Positions 1-8,792 of a stretch of 64,000 nucleotides of DNA are shown one piece after another; positions within the stretch are counted from its first letter, which is position 1; the number at the start of each line of letters is the position of its first letter. This stretch comes from an uncultured Pseudomonadota bacterium (GTDB lineage: Bacteria; Myxococcota_A; UBA796; SXON01): NCBI GenBank assembly GCA_903875225.1, contig CAIQVJ010000007.1:89795-153794 (forward strand). Reading direction: 5' to 3'. The notes under the pieces were generated by a model that saw only the letters and a program-made list of their open reading frames with translations, was not told where the DNA came from and searched no databases. Position numbers and translations under genes: made by a program.

Positions 1-86
1 GGGTCCACGGCCGAAGCCAGCAGCCGGCTGAACCCGACGAGCAGCTCGATCGCGCTCGGTGCCTCGTGTGTGCTGGACGTAGCCAC
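1..86 (-). CDS. Possible 5' fragment of an unidentified gene running off the left edge
   Basis: A GTG-started frame with an in-frame TAG just upstream stays open for 28 codons to the window edge (reads roughly VATSSTHEAPSAIELLVGFS). It lies 53 bp downstream of the HlyD stop on the same strand, so it could be a fourth gene of the efflux operon. No Shine-Dalgarno sequence is clear and the fragment is too short for family assignment. A small helical regulator would fit, but this is a guess. Confidence 0.3.
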   Translation of the reverse strand, partial: MATSSTHEAPSAIELLVGFSRLLASAVD

Positions 87-139
87 GTGGCGCTACTAAT
101 CCAAAACGGTCCGGGCGGATGGTCCCAGTCGGTACAGGG

Positions 140-1393
140 TCACTGCCCGGTGTGCACGGTCACCTCCACCGACTGTCCAGGCCGAAGCTGGATGTCGGCG
201 GGCAGGTCGGCCCACGCGATACGCACGGGCACGCGCTGCACCACCTTCACGAAGTTTCCCGACGCGTTGTCGGGCGCGAGCATCGAGAACCGCGATCCCG
301 TACCCGGCGCGACGCTGTCGACGACCCCATGAAAAGCACGCCCGGGAAAGCCGTCCACCACCACGTCGACCGGGGCGCCGGCCCGCATGTCCGCGATCTG
401 CGTCTCCTTGAAGTTCGCGACCACGTAGGTGACCTGCGGCACCACGGTGGCCACCTGCTGCCCCGCCACGACGAGTTGCCCGGGATGGACGGAGACGCGG
501 GACACGATGCCGTCGGCGGGGGCGAGCACCGTGGCGTAGCCATGTGCGATCTTCGCCAGGTCGAGCGCGGCCCTCGCTGCGTCGAGGTTCGCGTGCGCGA
601 GGGCGGAGTTGGCCCGGGCGACCGCGATCTTCGCGTCCACCGGGGTGTTTGCGTCCACCGCTCCCCCCGCCTCGGCCATCCGGCTCCGGGCGGCGACACT
701 CGCATCCTGGGCCGCGAGCAACTGCGCCGTGGCACCCTGCAGACCGGCAGTCGCCCCGGCATCGGCGGAGACTGCAGCGTCCAGCGCCTGCTGCGTCGCC
801 GCGCCCGCCGCGAAGAGCGAACGCAGCCGGGTGAGGTCCGTCGCCGCGCGCGTGGCCTCGGACGTCCTCCTCGTGAGCTCGGCCTTCGCCGCGTCGATCT
901 GGGCGTCGGCGCTCCCGAGCTGCGCGCGCGTCGTCGTCACCTGGGCCTCTGCCGTCGAGAGGCCGCCGCGCGCCGAAGCCTCCGCGATGCCCACCTGCGC
1001 ATCCGCAACCCCGGCCTGAGCCTCTGCCGCCGCCTCGGCCGCCTGCGCCTGCCGCTCACGCGCCGAGAGCTCGGCATCGTCGATCACCAGCACCACGTCG
1101 CCCTTGTGTACCGGGCTGTTCTCCGCCACCTGCACGGCAGCCACCTGCCCCGCGGTGCGGACGGAGACGGCCACGACGTCGGCGTCCACGAGGGCATTGT
1201 CCGTGGACTGTTCGTCGGCGGTGACGAGGCGGTAGATCCCCAGGGTGGCGAGGGCGACGATCAGGCCCACTCCGAGGAGGACTACGCCTTTGCGGCCCTT
1301 CTTCTCGCGGACGGCCTCGGCGACGGGGGTCTCGGGCGCCGAAGCGTCGGGCTCGGCGGTGACAGGGACGGGAGCGGCGTTTGACATGGACAT
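140..1393 (-). CDS. HlyD/EmrA-type membrane fusion protein of a drug-efflux pump
   Basis: This is a 417-residue periplasmic adaptor that links the neighbouring MFS pump to an outer-membrane channel. A cytoplasmic N-terminus of about 36 residues is followed by one membrane helix (about residues 37-55). Next come a barrel/lipoyl segment (residues around ADVVAVSVRTAGQV), a long Ala-rich coiled-coil hairpin (about 110-290) and a second lipoyl half with beta-barrel (GIVSRVSVHPGQLVVAGQQV). This is the EmrA layout and length. The ATG was chosen because it overlaps the MFS stop (TAATG), indicating translational coupling. The ORF track extends further upstream only because the frame stays open inside the pump gene. 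Confidence 0.9.
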   Translation of the reverse strand: MSMSNAAPVPVTAEPDASAPETPVAEAVREKKGRKGVVLLGVGLIVALATLGIYRLVTADEQSTDNALVDADVVAVSVRTAGQVAAVQVAENSPVHKGDVVLVIDDAELSARERQAQAAEAAAEAQAGVADAQVGIAEASARGGLSTAEAQVTTTRAQLGSADAQIDAAKAELTRRTSEATRAATDLTRLRSLFAAGAATQQALDAAVSADAGATAGLQGATAQLLAAQDASVAARSRMAEAGGAVDANTPVDAKIAVARANSALAHANLDAARAALDLAKIAHGYATVLAPADGIVSRVSVHPGQLVVAGQQVATVVPQVTYVVANFKETQIADMRAGAPVDVVVDGFPGRAFHGVVDSVAPGTGSRFSMLAPDNASGNFVKVVQRVPVRIAWADLPADIQLRPGQSVEVTVHTGQ

Positions 1394-3000
1394 TACTCGA
1401 TTTCGACGTGAATTTTCTGAACGGGCGCGTCGGCAGGGCGACGGAGCAGCAGGACCAACGGCGCACAGCCCACGAACAGGAGCGCCCCGACCGCGAAGGT
1501 CTTCTCGAAGCCGAGGACCATCCCCTGGCGTGCGACGGTCCCCGCGAGACCGCCGAGCCCGAGGCCCTGGGCCGTGGCGAGGTCGAGCCCGTGGGCCACC
1601 CCGTCCGCGACGGTCTGGCCGATGCGGCCCACGACCTCCTGGCGATCCGGTGAGAGCTGCCACTTCAGCGACTCATGGGCCTCCACGATGTACCGGGAGA
1701 GCAGCGTGGACAGCGTCGCCAGGCCCATCGAGGCGCCGATCTGACGAATCAGGGACGAGAGCCCCGTGGCATCCGCCAGCCGCGCACGCGGGATCCGGGA
1801 GAGTGCGAGCGTGCTCAACGGTACCAGCAGCAGGGAGAGCCCGAAGCCCTGGAGCAGGATGCTCGCCAGGATCTCGGCCCGGCCCGACTGCAGTGTGAGC
1901 CCCGCGAGCCCCCACTGCCCCCAGGCGCAGAGCGCGAGGCCGAGCCCCGCGAACAGCATCGGGGGAAAGCGGTTGTAGAACTTCCCCACGAGCGGCATCA
2001 CGACGACCATGGCGAGCGTGCGCGGCATGAGCGCCATCCCCGACTGCGTCGCCGTGTAGCCGAGGAGCTCCTGCATGAACATCGGGAGCAGGAACATGCC
2101 GGACATCATCACGGACATGGTCGCGGCGGAGACGAGCGTGCCAGTGGCGAAGGTGCGGTCCTGGAACAGGCGCAGGTTCACCGCCGGAACCACCGTCGTC
2201 AGCTCGCGCAGGATGAACGCAGCGCCGCCGAACACCGCGACCAGGGAGAGCACCACGATCAGGTTCGAGTCGAACCAGTCGGCCGACTGCCCCTCCTCCA
2301 GCACGTACTGGACCGCGAGCAGGGTGGTCCACAGGAGCGCGATGCCGAGCCAGTCCATGTGCTTGCGCTGCCGGGCGGCGAGCGCCCGCATCTCGGCCTT
2401 CAGGTCCTCCGGCTCGACCACGAAGCGCGAGACCATGAAGAGGCCGACCACCCCGATCGGGAGGTTGATGAAGAAGATCCAGGACCAGTGGAAGTTGTCG
2501 ACGATCAGGCCACCCAGCGTGGGACCGAAAGCCGGGCCGACCATGATGGCCACCGTGAACAGCGCCATGGCCGTGCCCTGCTCCTCGGGCGGGAAGGTCT
2601 GGCGCAGGATCGCCTGCTCGGTCGGCTGGAGCGCGCCGGCGCCGAACCCCTGCACGATGCGGAAGACGATGAGCGAGCCGAGGCTCCACGACAGGCCACA
2701 CAGCGCCGAGCCGACGACGAAGAGCCCGAGGCAGAACAGGTACACCCGCTTCTGGCCGAACAAGCGACCGAAAAACCCGGTGAGCGGCATGACGAGCACC
2801 GTCGCCATCGAGTACCCGGTGGAGATCCAGGTGATCTCCTGCATCGTCGCACCGACCGAGGCGCGGATCTGGGAGAGCCCCACGTTCACGATCGAGGCGT
2901 CGATCGCCCCCATGAGCGTGCCGAACGTCACCGCGAGGGCGACGATCCACTTCCGTTCGATGCCCCACAACCGCGGGGCGGCGGGTGCTGCGGCGCTCAT
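1393..3000 (-). CDS. DHA2-family MFS multidrug transporter (EmrB/QacA type)
   Basis: This is a 535-residue proton-driven drug exporter of the inner membrane, with about 14 hydrophobic segments as expected for DHA2 transporters. The first helix carries the family signature around GAIDASIVNVGLSQI, and motif-C-like glycines appear in PAFGPTLGGLI. The ATG overlaps the TetR stop by 4 nt (ATGA) and the stop overlaps the HlyD start, so regulator, pump and adaptor form one coupled operon. Substrate cannot be read from sequence. No outer-membrane TolC-type gene is seen in the window. Confidence 0.92.
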   Translation of the reverse strand: MSAAAPAAPRLWGIERKWIVALAVTFGTLMGAIDASIVNVGLSQIRASVGATMQEITWISTGYSMATVLVMPLTGFFGRLFGQKRVYLFCLGLFVVGSALCGLSWSLGSLIVFRIVQGFGAGALQPTEQAILRQTFPPEEQGTAMALFTVAIMVGPAFGPTLGGLIVDNFHWSWIFFINLPIGVVGLFMVSRFVVEPEDLKAEMRALAARQRKHMDWLGIALLWTTLLAVQYVLEEGQSADWFDSNLIVVLSLVAVFGGAAFILRELTTVVPAVNLRLFQDRTFATGTLVSAATMSVMMSGMFLLPMFMQELLGYTATQSGMALMPRTLAMVVVMPLVGKFYNRFPPMLFAGLGLALCAWGQWGLAGLTLQSGRAEILASILLQGFGLSLLLVPLSTLALSRIPRARLADATGLSSLIRQIGASMGLATLSTLLSRYIVEAHESLKWQLSPDRQEVVGRIGQTVADGVAHGLDLATAQGLGLGGLAGTVARQGMVLGFEKTFAVGALLFVGCAPLVLLLRRPADAPVQKIHVEIE

Positions 3001-3614
3001 CGAGCGGCTGCGCCGTAGAGGAACTGCCGGGTCACGAGACGCGCGACCTCCTCGGACGTCTGCGCCGCCGCGCGCGGCGAGAGCACGAGCGTGGAGTGTA
3101 GCAGGCCGAGCAGCAGCACGGGCTGCAGCAGGTCCGGGTCGGCGCCCAGCAGCCCCTCGGCACGGCCGCGCTGGAGCACGACATCCAGGCGCTCGACGAC
3201 GGCCGCACGCAGCGCCACCCGTCGCGGGTGACACGGGGGCAGCTCGGCCTGGAGGGTGACCCTGCGGAACGCCGCGTGCAGCTTGGTGACCTCGGTGATG
3301 ACGTGCAGGACGGAGCCGAGCTGCTCCTCGAAGCACACGTGGGCGGTCGCCTCCCGAGCCCTGTCGATCGCGGTCAGCAGCTCCTGGAAGCGTGCATCCA
3401 GCAGCGCCTGAACCAGCCCGTCGCGGTCGCTGAAGTGTTTGTACAGCGTGCCGACCGCCACACCCGCCCGACTCGCGATGGCGTCCATCCCCGCCTGCAG
3501 CCCCTGCTCGGCGAACACCTCTTCTGCGGCCTCCAGGATCGCCTGGGAGGCGAACGCGCGAAGGCGCGTTCGCATCGGCGTAGGACCGGTGTCGAGTCGT
3601 GAATCATCGTTCAT
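2997..3614 (-). CDS. TetR-family transcriptional regulator of the efflux operon
   Basis: This is a 205-residue DNA-binding repressor, first gene of the operon. The N-terminal helix-turn-helix is clear around residues 42-65 (GMDAIASRAGVAVGTLYKHF), followed by a variable ligand-binding helical domain. Length is typical of TetR. The ATG start is preceded by a promoter-like sequence only about 9 bp away, so the mRNA may be nearly leaderless. By family precedent it probably represses its own operon and is released by a pump substrate. The longer ORF in the track runs through non-conserved sequence and was not used. Confidence 0.9.
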   Translation of the reverse strand: MNDDSRLDTGPTPMRTRLRAFASQAILEAAEEVFAEQGLQAGMDAIASRAGVAVGTLYKHFSDRDGLVQALLDARFQELLTAIDRAREATAHVCFEEQLGSVLHVITEVTKLHAAFRRVTLQAELPPCHPRRVALRAAVVERLDVVLQRGRAEGLLGADPDLLQPVLLLGLLHSTLVLSPRAAAQTSEEVARLVTRQFLYGAAAR

Positions 3615-3623
3615 GATTTGAAG

Positions 3624-3652
3624 ACCATAGTGCACGACTGCGTCACCCGCAA
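3624..3652 (-). promoter_or_regulatory. Putative sigma70-type promoter of the TetR-MFS-HlyD operon
   Basis: Reading the minus strand, TTGCGG and TATGGT are separated by 17 bp, with the -10 ending about 9 bp before the tetR ATG. The 17-bp spacer (GTGACGCAGTCGTGCAC) is a loose palindrome with GTG/CAC ends, which could be a TetR operator overlapping the promoter. The call rests on consensus match and position only. Confidence 0.35.
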
Positions 3653-3723
3653 CACCAATGTGCCCGGCGGGTGGATCGGAGACTGCACCCCGACAGACCC
3701 GGCGCCCCCGCGACGGCGATCCG

Positions 3724-4518
3724 TCAGTCCACCCGGCACAACACCTCGCCGCACTCGAGGAGCTCCCCGGTCTCCACGTCGGCGACTGCGCCCCAGCAAT
3801 GGTAGCCATCCCCGGGGAGCGGGGCGGTCCCCCGCACCGTCAGCTTCTTCGGCTCCGCGAGCCAAGGTTGCACGTCGGACGGGGGGCTGGCCCCATGGCA
3901 CGTCGCCAACGCCGCCACGACGGCCTCGCGGGAGACGACGCCGCGAAAGGCCCGCAGCTCACCGACGTGGAAGCCACTCGTGGCGCGCTGATCAGCGAAG
4001 GACTGAAGGACGGAGGCGTCGCTCTCGAACGTGGCGCCGGGCCCGCTTCGCACACGGACGCCCTCCTCGATCGGGAGGGAGACCCAGTCCATCGTCACCA
4101 CCCACCGGATCGTGAACGTCGCCCAGTCGGGCCGGTCGTCCATCCAGATGGACTCGACGGACACGTGCTGGGCGACCCAATCGGCGGGGAGCGCGAGCTG
4201 CTCGCCGAGGTGGCGGCGCCAGAGATCGACCCAGTGGCAGCCGCTCGGCTCGTTCCCCGGGCACGAGTCCCGGGGGTCCTCAGCCGCCATGCGCCGTGCG
4301 TCGGTGACGGAGCCGGGCTCCTCCGCGCTCGCGGGCGAAACGTCCGGCGGCGTGGCCGGCCGGTCCTGCGGGGGCGCGCCGACCGGGCCGGGCGGAACGG
4401 GCTGCTGCTGGGCGCCGACCGGGAGCGGTTGTGGGGCGACGGCAGACGGGGTGACCGCGATCGGCATCCGAGCGGGTGCGGGCACGCAGCCCGCCAGCAT
4501 GAGGAGGATGGGGCTCAT
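3724..4518 (-). CDS. Lipoprotein of unknown function
   Basis: This is a 264-residue predicted lipoprotein. The start MSPILLMLAGC is a very short signal peptide with a good lipobox (LAGC). It is followed by a long Pro/Ala/Gln-rich linker (about residues 12-70) and a C-terminal domain with Trp-rich stretches and conserved-looking Cys residues (CPGNEPSGC, CHGA, YHCWG, CGEVLC), which could form disulfides in the periplasm. I recognise no family. It lies just downstream of the Ser/Thr kinase gene (22 bp gap) on the same strand and may be co-transcribed with it. Confidence 0.75.
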   Translation of the reverse strand: MSPILLMLAGCVPAPARMPIAVTPSAVAPQPLPVGAQQQPVPPGPVGAPPQDRPATPPDVSPASAEEPGSVTDARRMAAEDPRDSCPGNEPSGCHWVDLWRRHLGEQLALPADWVAQHVSVESIWMDDRPDWATFTIRWVVTMDWVSLPIEEGVRVRSGPGATFESDASVLQSFADQRATSGFHVGELRAFRGVVSREAVVAALATCHGASPPSDVQPWLAEPKKLTVRGTAPLPGDGYHCWGAVADVETGELLECGEVLCRVD

Positions 4519-4540
4519 CCGCCCCTCCTACGCCGCAGGG

Positions 4541-7165
4541 TCACCCCCCGCACCCGAGTCGGAGCTCGCCTTCCTTCGCGCCCTCGGCCGTGACCGACCG
4601 GGGCGTGGCCTTCCCCCAGCGGTCGATCACCCACGCGTAGTCGGCACAGGCAGCCTCCTTGTGGCCCAGCGCCTCATGGGCGAGCCCGCGCTCGAGGTGC
4701 GCCTGCACCACCGCTGCGGGGGCGAACAGGACCCAGCAGGCGCCCGCGGCGTTGTCGAGCACGGAGAGCGCGCCCTCCGGAGAGCCGGCGAGACGGCTGA
4801 TCCGGCCCTTCCAGCGCTGGCTACGGGGGTCGAGATCGGGCACCTGGAGGTAGTCCGTCGTGAGGCCGTGCTCCGGAAGCGCGGCGATGGCGGCCTTCGC
4901 ATCGGCCTCGGAACGCACCGTCGCCTCCCAGGCGCCGAGCCAGATCTCCCGCGGGTTCCGGGTGCCCGACTCCGCGCGGCGCGCCGACACCCAGGCACTA
5001 CGCGCCGCCGCGAGGCCGGCATCATCGAGCTGTCCGGCGTCCCGGCGAGCCGCCTGCAGCGCCATCTCCCGGTCCATCCCCGGGTAGACCAGGAACGGCT
5101 CCGGAACCCAGGCGGCACGACGCTGCAGGGTGTCCGCGGCGGCTGCGCCGGCGCCCGCGACGTCACCCGTCTCCGCGAGCACCTCCACGAGCTCCCAGGC
5201 GGCGTCCAGGTGCGGGGTGAGCCGCAGCTCCCCGGTCAGCGCGTCGACCCGAGCGCGGGCGATAGCGGCAGCCGTGACGAAGTCGCCGTCCCAGATGGCG
5301 AGCAGCGCGCGGTCCTCGTCCGGCGTCTCCCTCCCACCGAACGAGTGGGCCAACCGGAGCGTCTCCTCCACTGCAACGACCGGGGCGCCAGCCTGCAGCA
5401 GCGCCTGCGCACGCCCACGCAGGGCCCGGGGCTCCTGGGGCGAGCCGGACAGCCAGGCGTCCACGTCTGCGCGTACCGCGCCGCAGTCGCCGTGGTACGC
5501 CGCCCAGATCTGCTTCACGCGGTGGCAGGCGGGCGAGCGGGGGTGGTGGAGGAGGCACTGGGTGAGCACCTGGCCCTGCTCCACGGGGTCGGCGGAGACA
5601 CTGTCCGCGAACTCCATCGCCGCCCAGGCAAAGGCAGGGTCCAGTCGGAGCGCTTCGCGTGCGTGCTCGAAGCCGGGGCCCGCCTGCGGGGAGGCGAGGA
5701 AGCGGAGGTAGTGGAATTCGGCGTCGTCCGGGAAGCTGGCGAGGGCGGCATCTGCGAGCCGGACCTTCTCGTCGGTCGGCGCCTGGTCGACCCCGGCCTT
5801 CACGATGTCGAGCAGCAGCTGATCGCGCCGGGAGAGCACCGCGCGCCCCTCCTCGGCCTTCACGACTGCCTCGCGCTGGGCGGGTGGGTTCCGCTCGCCG
5901 AGGCTGACCGAGAGCGTGGACAGGAGCCAGGCTCTCCGCAGCCAGGCGTCCGGCGAGTCGGGAGCGGATCGGACGAGCTGCTCGCTCAGGGAGGCCATGC
6001 CCTGCTCGTCGCCTGACCGGTAGGCGTCCATCATGCCGACCCACAGGGCCGTCGCGGCATCGGGGAGCTGCGGGACGGGGAGCTCGGTCACGTCCGTGCC
6101 CGGCGAGTCGTCCGGCGGCCGGGCCCACCACGACGCCGCCCCAGCCGCACCGATCGCCGCGAACCCGAGGGTCGCGAGCATCACCGGCCGGCGAGCACGA
6201 GCCGGGGTCGGCACCGGAGGGGGCGACACCACGCCCGGTGCGGCCACGGCCGGAGCCTGGACGGCGACACGCTCGGGCGCGTCGATGAGCGAGGGAGAGA
6301 TCGTGGCGCCCGCCGGCGTGGAGAGGGGCCTCGGCGCGCTGCGCGGCACCCCGTCCAGCAGGGTCATGAGCGCCTGCGTGCTCGGCACCCGGTCCTCGCG
6401 ATGGAACGCGAGGCAGGCCGCCACGGCAGCGTCGATCCGGGCCGGCAGTCCCGGCACCCGCTGCGAGGGTGGCTCCCAGGCGCCCCGGGCGATGTCGTCG
6501 TGGTAGGCGACCAGATCCGAGCTCTGGAACGGCGAGCCCCCCGTCACGAGCTCGTAGAGCAGGCACCCGAGGGAGAACACGTCGGCGCGCTCGTCCACGC
6601 TGCTCGCATCCCGCACCTGCTCCGGCGCCATGTAGCGGATGGTGCCCATGGTCGCGCCGGTGCGCGTGCCCGATCCGCCGCCCTCGTCGAACACGCGCGC
6701 GAGCCCGAAATCTGCGACCTTCGCGATCAGTTGCCCGCTCAGGGTGGCGAGCAGCACATTCGCCGGCTTGAGGTCGCGGTGCACGATCCCGCGGCTGTGC
6801 GCCTGCTCGACCGCCCGGACGACGTCGGTGAACAACGCGAGGGCCACGGGGAGGTCGGGCCTGTTCGTCTCCAGCCAGCGGTCCAGCGAGGGGCCGTCCA
6901 CGTACTCGAGCACAAGGCCGCAGGCGTCGTCCACCACCACGATGTCCATCACCGTCACGATGTTCGGGTGGCGCAGCGAGGCCTGCACCCGGCCCTCCTG
7001 CACGAGCCTTCGCTCCATCGCGGCGCTGGGCAGGCGCAGGACCTTCAGCGCAGCGAGGGAGCCGAGCTGCACGTGACGAACGAGCCAGACCTCGGCCTGC
7101 CCTCCGACACCGATCGGCGCCTCGACCCGGTAGCTGCCGAACAACTGGCCCGGTTGGATCCTCAA
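4541..7165 (-). CDS. Membrane-anchored Hanks-type Ser/Thr protein kinase with a TPR-like C-terminus
   Basis: The N-terminal kinase domain is intact. It shows the Gly-rich loop at about 19-26 (IGVGGQAEV), the ATP-binding Lys about 41 (AALKVL), HRDLKPAN at 129-136, DFG at 152-154, and an APEQ motif. A Pro/Ala-rich stretch and a single membrane helix (VMLATLGFAAIGAAGAASWW) follow, then about 500 residues of Ala/Leu/Arg-rich helical repeats resembling TPRs, probably outside the cytoplasm. The TTG start preceding RIQPGQ is favoured because a GGAG Shine-Dalgarno sits 5-6 nt upstream. An in-frame GTG at 7201 and the ORF-track ATG at 7303 are alternatives. Such PknB-like kinase/TPR fusions are abundant in myxobacteria-like genomes. 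Confidence 0.9.
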   Translation of the reverse strand: MRIQPGQLFGSYRVEAPIGVGGQAEVWLVRHVQLGSLAALKVLRLPSAAMERRLVQEGRVQASLRHPNIVTVMDIVVVDDACGLVLEYVDGPSLDRWLETNRPDLPVALALFTDVVRAVEQAHSRGIVHRDLKPANVLLATLSGQLIAKVADFGLARVFDEGGGSGTRTGATMGTIRYMAPEQVRDASSVDERADVFSLGCLLYELVTGGSPFQSSDLVAYHDDIARGAWEPPSQRVPGLPARIDAAVAACLAFHREDRVPSTQALMTLLDGVPRSAPRPLSTPAGATISPSLIDAPERVAVQAPAVAAPGVVSPPPVPTPARARRPVMLATLGFAAIGAAGAASWWARPPDDSPGTDVTELPVPQLPDAATALWVGMMDAYRSGDEQGMASLSEQLVRSAPDSPDAWLRRAWLLSTLSVSLGERNPPAQREAVVKAEEGRAVLSRRDQLLLDIVKAGVDQAPTDEKVRLADAALASFPDDAEFHYLRFLASPQAGPGFEHAREALRLDPAFAWAAMEFADSVSADPVEQGQVLTQCLLHHPRSPACHRVKQIWAAYHGDCGAVRADVDAWLSGSPQEPRALRGRAQALLQAGAPVVAVEETLRLAHSFGGRETPDEDRALLAIWDGDFVTAAAIARARVDALTGELRLTPHLDAAWELVEVLAETGDVAGAGAAAADTLQRRAAWVPEPFLVYPGMDREMALQAARRDAGQLDDAGLAAARSAWVSARRAESGTRNPREIWLGAWEATVRSEADAKAAIAALPEHGLTTDYLQVPDLDPRSQRWKGRISRLAGSPEGALSVLDNAAGACWVLFAPAAVVQAHLERGLAHEALGHKEAACADYAWVIDRWGKATPRSVTAEGAKEGELRLGCGG

Positions 7166-7260
7166 TCGAGCTCCGGGAGGCGCATGTCCGCAAGGTATCA
7201 CGCCTTTGGGTGCCGACGATCGCCGGGCCGCACCCCTGTCGTCCGCGAGTCTATGGGAGT

Positions 7261-7308
7261 CCTGACCGGCGTCCAATCCTGCTCCAATGGTCAGGGGGCA
7301 CATTGGAC
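7261..7308 (+). promoter_or_regulatory. Cluster of direct and inverted repeats upstream of the small-protein/ApbE operon
   Basis: CCTGACC (7261-7267) pairs with GGTCAGG (7289-7295). Within and beyond it, TCCAAT occurs at 7272 and 7283, an 11-bp helical-turn spacing. GTCCAAT (7271-7277) forms a perfect dyad with ATTGGAC (7302-7308). The cluster lies 20-67 bp before an AGGAGG Shine-Dalgarno and the ATG at 7328, in the divergent gap facing the kinase gene. Helical phasing suggests a regulator binding site, but the regulator is unknown. Confidence 0.4.
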
Positions 7309-7327
7309 ATGGAACCAGGAGGTCCAG

Positions 7328-7663
7328 ATGAACCGTCAGCTAGCAATCGCATGGGGCGTAGCGGGACTCGCAATCGCTCTCGCCGTCACACTCGTCACCC
7401 TGAGCGCCACGAGCCGCTCTCCGACCGCCACCGCGGCGCAGGAGAAACAGGGAGCCGAAGTCGTCTACGTGGACGCTCCAGCCAGTCCGGGGCTGTGGGG
7501 CGGCGAAGAGGCAGAGGAGGGTGAGGACGAGGAGCATGAGCGCGGGGAGCGCGAAGAGCGCGGGGAGCGCGGGGAGCGTGAGGAGCGCGGGGAGCGTGAG
7601 GAGCGCCGCGGCGTCGGAGAGCGTGCGGAGATCGGCGAGCGCGGCGAAGGGCGGGAGGAGTAG
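7328..7663 (+). CDS. Small membrane protein with a Glu/Arg/Gly repeat tail
   Basis: This is a 111-residue protein not called from this start in the ORF track. The ATG has an excellent AGGAGG six nt upstream. It has one N-terminal membrane helix (about residues 7-27), a linker of about 35 residues, and a low-complexity tail of repeated GEREER/GERGERE units that is highly charged. It is the first gene of a tight operon with the 89-residue protein, apbE and the ferric-reductase-like gene. The family is not recognised. The tail could be helical or a metal- or protein-binding scaffold, but that is speculation. Confidence 0.65.
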   Translation: MNRQLAIAWGVAGLAIALAVTLVTLSATSRSPTATAAQEKQGAEVVYVDAPASPGLWGGEEAEEGEDEEHERGEREERGERGEREERGEREERRGVGERAEIGERGEGREE

Positions 7664-7665
7664 CG

Positions 7666-7935
7666 GTGCAGCCCCTCCGCGTTGTACCGCGGCTCCCCCC
7701 GCCGGAGCCCGACCGGGCACCGAACCCGGCAGCCGCGCGCAGGGCCACGGTGCGGGCGGCGGTGATCGCCGCCTCTGCGCTGGTGTTCTGCGCGGCGTGG
7801 GCGGGCATCGCCGCCGAGGGACCACCGCCTGCGCAGGCAAGCACGGTGGAAGCCTCGGCCACCGCTGCGGCACACCTCGTACCCGTGCCGTCCCCTCGCC
7901 GCCGCGTGGTCGTCCGCCGATCGAGGGCGTCGTGA
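7666..7935 (+). CDS. Small single-pass membrane protein upstream of apbE
   Basis: This is an 89-residue protein with a GTG start 2 nt after the previous stop. Its own stop overlaps the apbE GTG by 4 nt (GTGA), which strongly supports translation. It has a Pro/Arg-rich N-terminus, one hydrophobic segment (about 27-48, containing a Cys), then a Pro/Ala-rich segment and a basic RRRVVVRRSR end. No family is recognised. Its coupling to apbE suggests a partner or scaffold for flavin transfer. It carries no obvious flavinylation motif. Confidence 0.55.
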   Translation: MQPLRVVPRLPPPEPDRAPNPAAARRATVRAAVIAASALVFCAAWAGIAAEGPPPAQASTVEASATAAAHLVPVPSPRRRVVVRRSRAS

Positions 7936-8792
7936 CAACAGGCGTGCACACGTTCTCCGCGATGGGCACTACGTTCTGGCTTCAGGCCGAGGGCGTCGAC
8001 GACGAGGCCCTGAGGAGCTCGGAGCGACTCGTGCGGGAGGCGGAGGCCCGGCTCTCGCGATTCCTCCCGGGTTCGTCGCTCTCGCAGCTCAACAGCCGTC
8101 GGGAGGCATCCGATCCCATGCTCGCCTTGGTGGCGCGCGAGGCCCTGCGGGCCCGGGAGCTGACGCGGGGGGCCTTCGATCCCACAGTCGGCGATTCGCT
8201 CATCGCAGCGGGCTACGACCGGAGCTTCGAGCACCTCTCGACCACCACGGGCCCGTCTCGCGCGGAGGGAGGGCGCCCGGACGTCACGATCGAGGGGGAC
8301 ACTGTGCGCCTGACCGGCCGCGGTGCGCTGGATCTGGGCGGGATCGCAAAGGGTTGGACGGTGGACCGCGTGGCCGAGCAGCTCGCGATGGCGGGCGCCA
8401 CGGGCTGGCTGGTGGACGGCGGGGGTGACATCCGGGTGGGCGGGCAAGCGCCCGCGGGCGAGTGGCACCTGGGGATCGGCGACGACCACGCGATCGGCCT
8501 GACCGAGGGCGCCGTGGCCACCTCCTCCAGCCTGCAGCGCCGGTGGCGCACGGCCGAGGGGGAGGCCCACCACATCATCGACCCACGCACCGGCCAGCCC
8601 GCGCTCGGGCTGGTCGACACCGCCGTGGTCATCGCACGGGATGCCGGAACGGCAGACGTCCTGGCGACAGCGCTCATCGCCGACTTCGACGCAACCTGGC
8701 CGGCCCTCGCGCGGTGCGATGCAGCGGCGCTCGTACACAGCGCCGTGAACGGCTGGCGCATGACCTCGAACCTCAAGGAGCTCCTCAGATGA
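7932..8792 (+). CDS. apbE: FAD:protein FMN transferase (ApbE)
   Basis: This is a 286-residue enzyme of the family that moves the FMN part of FAD onto Thr/Ser of target proteins, usually outside the cytoplasm. Recognisable ApbE features are the start HTFSAMGTTFWL, the central DLGGIAKGW, GWLVDGGGDIRVGG, the HHIIDPRTG motif and ADVLATALI. There is no signal peptide or lipobox before the conserved start, unlike classical periplasmic ApbE. The GTG start overlaps the upstream stop and the stop overlaps the next ATG, so all four operon genes are coupled. The flavin acceptor is not evident in the operon. Confidence 0.92.
   Translation: MTTGVHTFSAMGTTFWLQAEGVDDEALRSSERLVREAEARLSRFLPGSSLSQLNSRREASDPMLALVAREALRARELTRGAFDPTVGDSLIAAGYDRSFEHLSTTTGPSRAEGGRPDVTIEGDTVRLTGRGALDLGGIAKGWTVDRVAEQLAMAGATGWLVDGGGDIRVGGQAPAGEWHLGIGDDHAIGLTEGAVATSSSLQRRWRTAEGEAHHIIDPRTGQPALGLVDTAVVIARDAGTADVLATALIADFDATWPALARCDAAALVHSAVNGWRMTSNLKELLR

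Noticed and set aside
119-1384. 421-aa plus-strand ORF over the HlyD gene
   Set aside because: Arg/His/Gly-rich translation with no domains. The minus strand has a complete HlyD adaptor with coupled start.
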